A DNA stretch of 64,000 nucleotides from positions 248,001 to 312,000 of the forward strand of contig NZ_CP050297.1 in NCBI RefSeq assembly GCF_014189455.1. Direction: 5' to 3'. A program made the translations under genes and the position numbers. This DNA comes from Mesorhizobium huakuii (lineage in GTDB: Bacteria; Pseudomonadota; Alphaproteobacteria; Rhizobiales; Rhizobiaceae). Numbering within the stretch: position 1 is the first letter of the stretch; every line of letters begins with the position of its first letter. This document shows, in pieces, positions 54,179-62,895 of this stretch. The notes under the pieces were generated by a model. It saw only the letters and a program-made list of their open reading frames with translations. It made no database searches and had not been told where the DNA came from.

Positions 54179-55304
54179 ATGGGCAAAGCCCGTAATTTGA
54201 TGGTGTCCACCGACGCAATCGACACCGATGACCTGCCGGACATTGTCGACGTCGTCATGGAGATGGGGCGGCCGGATGAAGGCCCCTCCCCTCCCCCGCC
54301 GGTCCTTGACCCGCGACAGACATCGTTGCCTACGCATCTCGAAAAGCTCGCCGACCGTGCGCGCGATTATGTCGAGGCAGCAAGTTCGGCGAACACCCGT
54401 CGCGCCTACGCAGCCGACTGGAAGCATTTTTGCGCCTGGTGCCGGCGCCAGTCTTTTGATCCATCGCGGCCGGACCCGCAGACCGTCGGCCTCTATATCA
54501 CCGCGCAGGCTTCGGGCACTGGAAGGGACAAAAGGCGGTGGCGACGATCGAGCGCCGCCTGTCATCCCTGACCTGGAACTACACGCAGCGCGGCCAATCG
54601 CTTGACCGGAAGGACCGTCATATCGCCACCGTGCTCGCCGGCATCCGCAACACGCACGCCGCCCCGCCCCGTCAGAAGGAGGCCGTACTGCGCGACGATC
54701 TTGTTGCCATGCTGGAGACGCTCGACCGCGGCACGCTGCGTGGCCTGCGTGACCGCGCCATGCTGCTTTTGGGCTTCGCAGGCGGCTTGCGCCGCTCCGA
54801 AATCGTCGGCCTCGATCTTGCCCGCGATCAAACCGAGGATGGCGCGGCTGGGTCGAGGTGCTCGACAAAGGTGTTCTTGTGACACTGCGCGGCAAGACCG
54901 GCTGGCGCGAGGTCGAGATCGGCCGCGGTTCGTCCGACGCCACCTGCCCGGTTGTCGCGCTCGAGACCTGGCTGAGGTTTGCCCGCATCGCGCATGGCCC
55001 CTTGTTCCGCCGTGTTACTGGTCAGGGTAAAACGGTCGGCGTCGATCGGCTCAACGATCAGGAGGTGGCCCGGTTGGTCAAGCGCACGGCCTTGGCCGCC
55101 GGCGTGCGCGGCGATCTCTCCGAGGGCGAGCGGGGACAGAAGTTTTCCGGACATTCACTGCGCGCTGGCCTGGCTTCCTCTGGCGAGGTTGATGAGCGTT
55201 ATGTGCAGAAGCAGCTTGGCCACGCCAGCGCCGAGATGACCCGCAAGTACCAGCGGCGTCGCGACCGTTTCCGGATCAACCTCACTAAGGCGTCCGGGCT
55301 CTGA
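54179..55304 (+). pseudogene. Tyrosine recombinase/site-specific integrase, broken by two frameshifts
   Basis: Three overlapping frames encode one integrase: N-terminal SAM-like domain (SSANTRRAYAADWKHFCAWC), middle (MLLLGFAGGLRRSEIVGLDL with the first catalytic Arg), and end (GHSLRAGLASSGEV, QLGHASAEMTRKYQRR with the nucleophile Tyr). The corrections are one A in the run at 54530-54533 and one C near 54841-54846. It lies just upstream of repABC and could be a plasmid dimer-resolving or integrating recombinase. Confidence 0.82.
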
Positions 55305-55825
55305 AAAGCCCTCTCTTTTCCCATTGAGCGAACTCGACACCATTACTCCGTCCTCCCACTTGGCGCTTATCGTGAGGCAACGGACTGATGAGTGCTGCCC
55401 TCTCTCCTCCGACAGCTATCACCTGGAACGCTTTGCTTAGCGTCTTCAAGGGAGGTAAAAGACAACATGGCGCTTTGCGATGTCGGGTCAGAACGCGGTC
55501 AAGTTTGATCTGCAAATACTCGTCATAGGCTCAGAGTGTCGTGATCACTTGCCAGGCACCGGTGCGGAGCGCCTTAGGAAGCCGATAAGAACTGGGCGTG
55601 ATGCCTGGGTAAGCTGGATTTGTGCTTGGATGGTAGGCTTTGTCCGCAGACAAAATCGCCGAATTGTGCAGCATATTCAGTTGCATGAATCATATTATTG
55701 AGCCCAGTTCCGCGACCGTTAAGCTTTGTTAACTTTAAATTTCTTGCCCGGGCGAACGAATCGGACATAATGACGGTTGCTTGGCGCTTTTACGTCAAAA
55801 ATCGTTTTTAGAGAGTCTCGATCGA
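55305..55825. promoter_or_regulatory. repABC upstream region with candidate promoter
   Basis: About 520 bp without a credible gene. A possible promoter is TTGCCC at 55744-55749 with CATAAT at 55766-55771 (16-bp spacing), 55 bp before the repA ATG. I found no clear parS palindrome (GTT-N4-GC-N4-AAC type) here. Confidence 0.4.
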
Positions 55826-57034
55826 ATGAACGTGAACTCGCCCGTTCCTACAAAGATCCCGCTGCTGTTCGAGAAAAGCATCCTCGATCAGGGCGATCAG
55901 ATATCGAAGAAGTTGCACCTGCTTTCGATGCAGCGCTTCCCTCCCCACGCGAAGAAAGATCTTCGTTCGTTCTCGCTGGCGGAGGTTGCCACGTATCTGG
56001 GGGTTTCCCAGAGCCATCTGAAGAAACTGCATCTGGAAGGAAAGGGACCGGTGCCTGAAACCTCGACGTCGGGCAGACGTTCGTACACTGCTGAACAGAT
56101 GCTTGAGCTGCGCCAGTATCTGGACCAGTACGGTCGATCTGACGCCCGCATGTATGTTCCCCATCGGCGGCCCAGCGAGAAGCTTCAGATTTTAGCTGTG
56201 GTTAATTTCAAGGGAGGCAGCGGGAAGACCACTACAGCTGCCCACCTCGCCCAATACCTTGCGCTTACCGGTCACCGTGTCCTAGCGGTCGATCTCGATC
56301 CGCAGGCGTCGCTTTCTTCATTGCATGGGTTCCAGCCTGAACTCGACCAGACGAAATCCCTTTACGACGCGATTCGTTATGACGACGAGAGGGTGCCTCT
56401 CTCCGAGATCATCAAGCCGACGAATTTCCCGGGCTTGGACATCGTCCCAGCGAACCTAGAGCTCCAGGAATTCGAATACGACACGCCTCTGGCAATGACT
56501 GACAAGTCTTCGAATGCGGGCAGAGCGTTTTTCACACGCATCTCGAAGGCATTGATGGAGGTCGACGATCGCTACGATGTCATAGTTATCGATTGTCCGC
56601 CGCAGCTTGGCTACCTGACGATCACTGCACTGACCGCGGCGACTTCAGTGTTGATCACGATCCATCCGCAGATGCTCGATGTGATGAGCATGGGCCAGTT
56701 TCTGCTGATGCTCGGGAACATCCTGGAGCCGATCAGAGCGGCCGGTGCCGAGGTGAATCTGGAGTGGTATCGCTACCTTGTTACTCGGTTCGAACCTACG
56801 GACCAGCCGCAAGCGCAGATGGTGGCATTCCTGCATACGCTGTTCGGCGAATTCATCCTAAAGAACCAGATGCTGAAATCAACGGCGATTTCCGATGCGG
56901 GGATTACCAAGCAGACCCTCTACGAAGTCGAAAAGAGTGCGATGACCCGGTCCACATACGAGCGGGCAATGGAAGCCTTGGACGTCGTTAATGGCGAAAT
57001 CGTAGCTTTGATTCATGAAGCATGGGGGCGCTGA
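55826..57034 (+). CDS. repA: RepA, ParA-type plasmid partitioning ATPase
   Basis: This 402-residue protein starts at ATG 55826 (MNVNSPVPTKIPLL). An N-terminal HTH-like region (FSLAEVATYLGVSQSHLKKL) precedes deviant Walker A KGGSGKTT (129-136), with DVIVIDCPPQLGYLT as the second motif. RepA binds RepB-parS complexes for segregation and represses the repABC promoter. The order repA-repB-repC and the spacing are canonical for Rhizobiales. Confidence 0.95.
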   Translation: MNVNSPVPTKIPLLFEKSILDQGDQISKKLHLLSMQRFPPHAKKDLRSFSLAEVATYLGVSQSHLKKLHLEGKGPVPETSTSGRRSYTAEQMLELRQYLDQYGRSDARMYVPHRRPSEKLQILAVVNFKGGSGKTTTAAHLAQYLALTGHRVLAVDLDPQASLSSLHGFQPELDQTKSLYDAIRYDDERVPLSEIIKPTNFPGLDIVPANLELQEFEYDTPLAMTDKSSNAGRAFFTRISKALMEVDDRYDVIVIDCPPQLGYLTITALTAATSVLITIHPQMLDVMSMGQFLLMLGNILEPIRAAGAEVNLEWYRYLVTRFEPTDQPQAQMVAFLHTLFGEFILKNQMLKSTAISDAGITKQTLYEVEKSAMTRSTYERAMEALDVVNGEIVALIHEAWGR

Positions 57035-57102
57035 CTTGTCTGCTGACAAAAGTGCACCTTTTCCAAATGTATTCAACGGCCTACGCTGCCTGGAGGTAAA
57101 AT

Positions 57103-58088
57103 ATGGCACGTAAGAATCTTCTTTCTGGCCTCGTAGAAGCGGAAGCCGGCGAGCGGGAGTCATCTACGCGGCTGCAGCATATCCGATCCGCGGAGCGTCA
57201 AAATCCATGATCCGTTCGGTCAACGAGTTGGCAAAGCAAGCGGATGCGTATCTTGAGGGCGAGCATGTCGTGGAACTCGACCCAAGCGCAGTCGACGGGT
57301 CGTTCGTTTCCGACCGCATGGGCGACGACCAGGAGCAGTACCAAGAGCTGCTGGAAGCTATTCGGGAAAGGGGGCAGGATTCTCCCATACTTGTCCGTCC
57401 GCATCCAGGCTCCGACGGCCGCTACATGATTGTCTTCGGCCACCGCAGAGTCCGAGTCGCTCGTGAGCTGGGGCGGAAGGTAAGGGCAGTCGTCAAGGAG
57501 ATCGACGACAGGGCCCATGTAATTGCCCAGGGTCAGGAGAATTCCGCTCGTGCAAATCTTAGCTTCATCGAGAAGGCGATGTTCGCAAAGCGTCTTGAGG
57601 ATTTGGGGTACGACAGAGATGTGATCTCGTCAGCATTGGCCTCGAACGCCGCTGCGGTATCAAAGATGGTATCAGTCGTCTCAAGAATTCCGGCGTCTGT
57701 GATCGGCAAGATTGGATCCGCTACGTCTGTGGGCCGCGAGCGGTGGGTTGAGCTGTCTCTCCTCGCCGGCAAGAAATTCGAAATGGTTAATGCAATCTTG
57801 TCCGAACCAGAATTCGGTGAGTTGGAAAGCAGCGAACGTTTCGAAAGGCTGCTGGGAGCCCTGAATGCGAAGGGGAAGCCGGTTCGCAAGGTAGGTCTGA
57901 AGTCCCAAGCACAATCCTGGGTCCCAGAGGACAAAGCAGTTTGCGTCAGCGTTAAGAAGGCAGGCAAGGCCACCACGATCGCCGTGAAGGAGATGGACGG
58001 CAGCCGCTTTGGTACGTGGATTTCCGATAATCTGAGCAACCTCTATGAGGCGTTCAGAAAATCGGAGCAGACCTCAACAGGAGACTGA
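57103..58088 (+). pseudogene. repB: RepB, ParB-type partitioning protein, apparent frameshift near the N-terminus
   Basis: ATG 57103 (RBS GGAGGT) begins MARKNLLSGLVEAEAG, the normal RepB start, but the frame stops at 57207. The rest of the protein reads in another frame, YAAAAYPIRGASKSMIRSVNEL, through ParB signatures RERGQDSPILVRPHP and YMIVFGHRRVRVA. One base is missing around 57151-57165. If real, an ATG at 57207 gives a 293-residue RepB lacking the RepA-contact N-terminus. Because a plasmid depends on repB, a sequence error is a serious alternative. Confidence 0.85.
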
Positions 58089-58241
58089 AACCGCAAAAGA
58101 AAAAGGCCCCCGAACGTCACCGTCGCGGAAGCCCTTCTCGTCTGTCGCAAGCTGAGAATCGCATTTCCCCGAATCACTGTCAAGAGTCGTGGCGCCGTTT
58201 TGGCGAGCAGATTTCTTTTGCCTAATCGAAGGTGAAAGAAA
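58089..58241 (-). ncRNA. Probable repABC counter-transcribed RNA (incA region)
   Basis: The repB-repC gap of 153 bp is the conserved site of a small antisense RNA that limits repC expression. On the minus strand, GGGCTTCCGCG...GGGGGCC is followed by TTTTTC at 58110-58100, a plausible intrinsic terminator. Exact ends are not determined; assignment is by position and this terminator. Confidence 0.5.
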
Positions 58242-59447
58242 ATGGAGACGGGTATTGCAACGACGCCCTTTGGGCGGCGGCCGATGTCGCTTGCCATGCT
58301 GGCAGCGCAAAACGATTCACGTGAAATCCCCAAGGGCAGGGTCGTCGACAAATGGCAGATCTACCGCAACCTCTGCGAGGGCAAGAGCATCGTCGGTATC
58401 GGCGATCGTGCGCTGGCCGTCCTGAATGCGTTGCTATCATTCTATCCTGACAGCGAATTGGGTGAGGAAAACGACCTCATCGTCTTTCCCTCGAACGCAC
58501 AGCTGTCGCTCAGGGCGCACGGAATGCCCGAGCCCACAGTCAGACGACACCTGGCGGCTCTTGTTGACTGCGGGCTGATCATCCGTCGGGATAGTCCGAA
58601 CGGCAAGCGCTACGCGCGCAAGGGCAGAGGAGGGGAGATCGAGGAAGCATTTGGCTTCTCCCTGGCGCCGCTGCTGGCCCGCGCTCACGAGTTCGAGGCG
58701 GCGGCCGAGCGTGTTCGCGCCGACAACAGGGCGCTCAGGCTGATGCGCGAGCGGATCACCTTACACCGCCGGGACATCCACAAGCTGATCGAGGCGGCTG
58801 TTGACGAAGATGTTCCAGGCGACTGGGGAGGCCTGTGGAAGCGCTTCCGCGGCGTTGTGGAGGCAATTCCGCGCCGAGCCTGCATTGCCGAGCTCGAACT
58901 GATCGTGGCGGATATGGCCGGATTACATGACGAGGTGGATAAGCTGCTGGAAAGTCATATGAAACACACGAATCCGAGCGGCAATGACTCTCAAAACGAG
59001 CGGCAGCAATCTAATTCAAATACCGACTCTATTTTTGAATTTGAACCTGCTTTAGAGAAAAGCGGGGCATCGGCCGAGCCCAAGACGAGGACCGCAGAGG
59101 CGCCGAAAACATACCCACTAGGGATGGTGCTGAAGGCTTGCCCCGAAATTGCGGATTATGCCGTCGACGGGATCGGCAATTGGCGCGATCTTATGATAAC
59201 GGCCGCCCAGGTGCGGGGATATCTGGGCGTTTCGCCGTCTGCGTATGAGGAGGCGTGCCATGTGATGGGCCAAGAGATCGCGGCGATCGTGATCGCCTGC
59301 ATTCTGCAAAGGGCGCAGCACATCAACTCGGCCGGCGGCTATTTGCGGGTACTGACCGAAAAGGCGACGTCAGGGCAGTTCTCTGTCGGGCCGATGCTGA
59401 TGGCGGCGCTCAAGGCGAACGGCGCCATGGCGAAGATGACGGGATGA
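58242..59447 (+). CDS. repC: RepC replication initiator
   Basis: This 401-residue protein starts at ATG 58242 and has the RepC family pattern: RVVDKWQIYRNLCEGKSIVGIGDRALAVLNALLSFYP, a winged HTH (MPEPTVRRHLAALVDCGLI), and a C-terminal domain with YPLGMVLKACPEIADYA. RepC initiates replication at an origin within its own gene. It appears intact. Confidence 0.95.
   Translation: METGIATTPFGRRPMSLAMLAAQNDSREIPKGRVVDKWQIYRNLCEGKSIVGIGDRALAVLNALLSFYPDSELGEENDLIVFPSNAQLSLRAHGMPEPTVRRHLAALVDCGLIIRRDSPNGKRYARKGRGGEIEEAFGFSLAPLLARAHEFEAAAERVRADNRALRLMRERITLHRRDIHKLIEAAVDEDVPGDWGGLWKRFRGVVEAIPRRACIAELELIVADMAGLHDEVDKLLESHMKHTNPSGNDSQNERQQSNSNTDSIFEFEPALEKSGASAEPKTRTAEAPKTYPLGMVLKACPEIADYAVDGIGNWRDLMITAAQVRGYLGVSPSAYEEACHVMGQEIAAIVIACILQRAQHINSAGGYLRVLTEKATSGQFSVGPMLMAALKANGAMAKMTG
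59005..59060. other. AT-rich segment inside repC (candidate oriV)
   Basis: The stretch (…CTAATTCAAATACCGAC, then TTTTTGAATTTGAACC…) is much richer in A+T than the rest of the gene. In studied repABC plasmids the origin lies in such a segment about two-thirds into repC. Assignment by analogy. Confidence 0.5.
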
Positions 59448-59794
59448 CGATCGCCGATCCCGCAGCTTGTCGCGTTGCGACCAGCTCAAAGCCAATGCGG
59501 CCTTTTGGGTCTCTGGTTTCGTCGACCGGCAGCAGTCTTGGTGGTTGTCCGCGCGTCTGACCGACAAGGCACAAGGGTGGGGCAGTATTCCGAGAGTCTT
59601 GTTTCCAAGCATACGATGCTGGCACTGCTCAATTATCGAGGTGGCGTCAGCGCCCCCCACCGCTTGGCGCCAAAAGGTCGTCAAACAGGCCAAAGACTTG
59701 CTATGAGGGCCATTTGCTGCATGTATCTGAAACAGCTGCGGCCAGTGCGGTCGGCCAACGGACAGGTAGACACTTACGGCAAGGAAACACCTTT
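59448..59794. other. Gap between repC and the cold-shock gene
   Basis: About 350 bp with no convincing gene. It must contain the end of the repABC transcript and the leader of the cold-shock gene, which in this family often forms a regulatory structure. I cannot mark either. Confidence 0.4.
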
Positions 59795-60007
59795 ATGGCG
59801 ACTGGAACGGTAAAGTGGTTCAACGCGACCAAGGGCTTTGGCTTCATTCAACCCGACGGTGGTGGACAGGACGTGTTTGTCCATATTTCTGCTGTCGAGC
59901 GCGCTGGCCTTTCGACGCTTGCTGACGGCCAGAAGGTCAACTACGAGATAGAACAGGATCGGCGGACCGGTAAATCGTCTGCCGGCAACCTGAGCAAGGC
60001 TGGCTGA
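59795..60007 (+). CDS. Cold-shock family protein (CspA-like)
   Basis: This 70-residue protein begins [19 protein letters not shown] and has RNP1 (KGFGFI) and RNP2 (DVFVHIS) of the cold-shock OB-fold. It binds single-stranded nucleic acid as an RNA chaperone. Ribosome site AAGGAA precedes ATG 59795. Plasmid-borne copies after repC occur in many rhizobia. Confidence 0.93.
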   Translation: MATGTVKWFNATKGFGFIQPDGGGQDVFVHISAVERAGLSTLADGQKVNYEIEQDRRTGKSSAGNLSKAG

Positions 60008-60482
60008 ACCAGGCACTCAAATTGGCAATCGCATCAAGCACGCAAGCTTCAGTGCACCAAGAGGACAGGTCTGGTGGCCTACCGGCATGTTGTTGAAGTG
60101 TCACCTTTGCTGACCCATATGCGCGGTGCGTGGGATGTTTCCTCCCATTCGTCCGGCGCGTTCCCCTCTGGAGGTTTTAACCTTCATACCTGGCTGGACC
60201 TTGGTCCGGACTTTTTCTTGCGCGCGAGAAACGGGTAAACTGAGGTGACGAGGCCCGGCGGTGATTGCGCGATCTCGCAGCCAGAATTGGGCAGTATCGC
60301 GTTGCCACTTCATCGGTGAAGGTCAGAGCGGTTAAGCCGATGGCTTATATTCGCCAGCCCGGCTGGCGAATACTGACCTAAGGCCGTTTCTCGGCCTGCC
60401 ATTCTCTCCGGTCATTCGAAGGACAATGGCAATTCGCCGCCTGCTTTTGCCGATATTTTCACAAGAGATGTGGAAGAATTGA
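60008..60482. other. Gap downstream of the cold-shock gene with a perfect hairpin
   Basis: No gene is supported. TATTCGCCAGCC-C-GGCTGGCGAATA at 60348-60372 is a perfect 12-bp inverted repeat, which could be a protein-binding palindrome or an RNA hairpin; no T-run follows, so it is not a standard terminator. Confidence 0.45.
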
Positions 60483-60704
60483 CTATTCTGCAGGCTTGTC
60501 GAAGACCATGGGCAACCCGCGTGTCGATGCCATCTCGACCACCAGTTCTTCGATAGCTTCGTCGGAAAGGCGGGTCTGCAGTATCGTACGAATCCGCTTG
60601 ACCAGTTCGTGCACCGGCAAAGGCAAGAGATCCTCGGCATCATCGATAAGCCGACTGACTTCGATCACAACGTCAGCATCGATGTCGCTCGGCAAATTTC
60701 GCAT
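60483..60704 (-). CDS. Small acidic hypothetical protein
   Basis: The 73-residue frame (MRNLPSDIDADVVIEVSRLIDDAEDLLPLPVHEL) is helical and acidic with good codon use. I recognise no family. It lies next to a DUF982 gene on the same strand. Confidence 0.5.
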   Translation of the reverse strand: MRNLPSDIDADVVIEVSRLIDDAEDLLPLPVHELVKRIRTILQTRLSDEAIEELVVEMASTRGLPMVFDKPAE

Positions 60705-60779
60705 ATGCCATCTCCGATCGAGGTAAATATTGCCGGTCTACCTGCCCGTTGTCGAGAGGCGCGATGTTCCGCTTCGACC

Positions 60780-61022
60780 TCAGTCGCTGCGTAGGATTTT
60801 CGCTTCTAACGCCGCTACAACGAAGGCCCGTCTCGCTACCGGCGGCTGAGCTTCACCACGCAGAACCTGAAGACATGCATCCATGGCCAGTTTTCGCTTG
60901 TTCGTCTGATGAGGGAAACTCCGCAGCAGGATCGTCGCTGCGTCGTTGACATCGAATATGATGCGCTCACGGTCATGCCGGCCAACTTGCACCACCACGG
61001 GCCGGATGAACCTGCTCGACAT
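60780..61022 (-). CDS. DUF982 domain protein
   Basis: This 80-residue protein (VVVQVGRHDRERIIFDVNDAATILLRSFP, then KRKLAMDACLQVLRGEAQPPVARRAFVVAALEA) matches the DUF982 pattern, a small family almost restricted to Rhizobiales and common on their plasmids. Function unknown. Confidence 0.8.
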   Translation of the reverse strand: MSSRFIRPVVVQVGRHDRERIIFDVNDAATILLRSFPHQTNKRKLAMDACLQVLRGEAQPPVARRAFVVAALEAKILRSD

Positions 61023-61412
61023 GCAATTACACTCTCAATTCCGACCGTGACACGGTCTTCGCTATCATGACGTTGGGTCAATTTATACATTTGTGGCTAG
61101 GGCCAGAACAGAACGCCCAATCTCAAGACAAGTTGCCTGCCGAATTTCAGCAGGCAGCTACCTGAATTCGGATGGGCACCGGTCTTGTTGCGCAAGGAAG
61201 CACAGCGAATTCTGACGTGTCCGGAAGGTGAAGCGGCGCCTGGTCTTAGGCTCGGGCTTTCCTGAACGGTGCCGGCCTTGAGGCGGCCGCTGCTGCAATG
61301 GCGACGCTGCTAGTGGCGCGCGGGTGCCGGGAGAGAAAGAGGGCGGGCGGGGTGCGGTGGCGGGTAAAGGTCCGGGAGAGAGTCTCCCGGCGCCCGCCAA
61401 GGAGCAACAACC
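61023..61412. other. 390 bp upstream of the DUF932 gene
   Basis: No gene is supported. The last 60 bp contain GGAGAG and AAGGAGC motifs, the latter (61399-61405) being the ribosome site for the gene at 61413. Confidence 0.45.
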
Positions 61413-62609
61413 ATGACCCAAATGGAAATTCTTGCGCCTAAGCGCAACGAGCGTGCCGGATACAAGGTCGACCTCAGCCGCGGCCAGCGTATTGGCCGCG
61501 TGTCGTCAGAATGGTTCAACCGGCCGGCGGATGAGCGATACCTGTCGCTCAACGACCTTGGAAAGGCGGTGAAGAGCCGGTCGGAGCGCAGCAAGACCCG
61601 CATCGTCGAAAGTGAGCTGATCCGCGTCGAGGCCAGCCGCGACGATCCGGAGCGCCTGAGACTAATGCTGCCCGATGCGCGTGCGCCTGTCGCCCCCACG
61701 CATTGGAGTTTTGGCCAACTCGCCAGCCTGGTCGGCGCGCCGGCCACTTATCTGCGCCAGCTTCCGGCCCCGCTCGCGGCAATCAACCTTCAGCACGGTC
61801 TCCTCAACCACCGCGCCGAGCAGGTGAAGACGCTGGAAATTGAGAACGGACGCCTCGAGCTGCGGGCGGTAACAGGCCCTGACTATGGCAGAATATATGA
61901 CTCAGAGCTGGTGGACGCCGTGCAAAAGGTCGCCGGCAACGGTACAGGAGACACGCGCTGGAAGGTCCCCGGAGTGCTCGACTGGTCGACAGGGATCTAC
62001 AATCCGCACGTCGACATCTCCAGCGATACCACCACGCTCTACGCGTCTGATCGCGATATCTTTGTCTTCCTCGTCGACGATCTGAACCCGATCGAGGCCG
62101 GGCGGCTGCCGAATGGGGAACCGGATCTCTATTTCCGCGGCTTCTACTGCTGGAATTCCGAAGTCGGAGCTCGCACCCTCGGGATCGCCAGCTTCTATCT
62201 GCGCGCGGTTTGTCAGAATCGCAATCTGTGGGGGGTCGAAGATTTCGAGGAAATCACCATCCGCCATTCAAAATACGCGGCCTCCCGTTTCGCCCTCGAA
62301 GCCGAACCAGCCCTGATCCAGTTTGCCGATTCCTCCCCCATGCCGTTCGTCAACGGCATCAAGACCGCGCGGCAACGGATCGTTGCCAGAGACGACGAAG
62401 AGCGCCTGAGCTTCCTGCGCAAGCGGGGCTTCTCCAAGTCCGAGACCACTAAGATCATCGATACTGTGCTGCTTGAGGAAGGCCGGCCGCCAGAATCGAT
62501 TTTCGATTTCGTGCAGGGCATCACGCGGGTCGCGCGGGACAAGTCGCATCAGGATGTCCGCCTGGAAATGGAGGGCAAGGCCAAGAAGCTTCTCGATTTC
62601 GCCGCCTGA
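61413..62609 (+). CDS. DUF932 domain protein
   Basis: This 398-residue protein has the DUF932 core (WSFGQLASLVGAPATYLRQLP, GRIYDSELVDAV, DRDIFVFLVDDLNPI, FYCWNSEVGARTLGIASFYLRAVCQNRNLWG). DUF932 genes are widespread on plasmids and phages, usually near ParB-like genes as here, with no established role. Start ATG 61413 follows AAGGAGC. A strong terminator lies 72 bp after the stop. Confidence 0.88.
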   Translation: MTQMEILAPKRNERAGYKVDLSRGQRIGRVSSEWFNRPADERYLSLNDLGKAVKSRSERSKTRIVESELIRVEASRDDPERLRLMLPDARAPVAPTHWSFGQLASLVGAPATYLRQLPAPLAAINLQHGLLNHRAEQVKTLEIENGRLELRAVTGPDYGRIYDSELVDAVQKVAGNGTGDTRWKVPGVLDWSTGIYNPHVDISSDTTTLYASDRDIFVFLVDDLNPIEAGRLPNGEPDLYFRGFYCWNSEVGARTLGIASFYLRAVCQNRNLWGVEDFEEITIRHSKYAASRFALEAEPALIQFADSSPMPFVNGIKTARQRIVARDDEERLSFLRKRGFSKSETTKIIDTVLLEEGRPPESIFDFVQGITRVARDKSHQDVRLEMEGKAKKLLDFAA

Positions 62610-62680
62610 TCCTTTGCGGAGCCCAGCGGCGAAAACTCTCGTCGCCGGCCTCGCCTCCGCGCAGTCTCCATCAATCCCCA

Positions 62681-62716
62681 GCGCCGTCCTCCGAAGCAAG
62701 AGGACGGCGCTTTTTT
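62681..62716 (+). terminator. Intrinsic terminator after the DUF932 gene
   Basis: GCGCCGTCCTC and GAGGACGGCGC form an 11-bp perfect stem with loop CGAAGCAA-type, followed by six T residues (62711-62716). Confidence 0.9.
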
Positions 62717-62895
62717 CGTGGGAGAACCGTGACGCCAACATGCTGCAGGCCCCTCGGGCGGCTCGGTCGCGTCGAGATCCGCGAGCCGGGGTCAGGTCGG
62801 CGTGAGGCCTGGAGGCGGAGGGGGGAGGGGAGGGTTCTGACGGGCTTGGAGGTTCGGGGAGAGGCCCCGGGCCGCCCGTCATGGAGAACCTGACC

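Noticed and set aside
60101..60313. 70-codon minus-strand open frame downstream of the cold-shock gene
   Set aside because: No ribosome site or family pattern; composition looks like chance.
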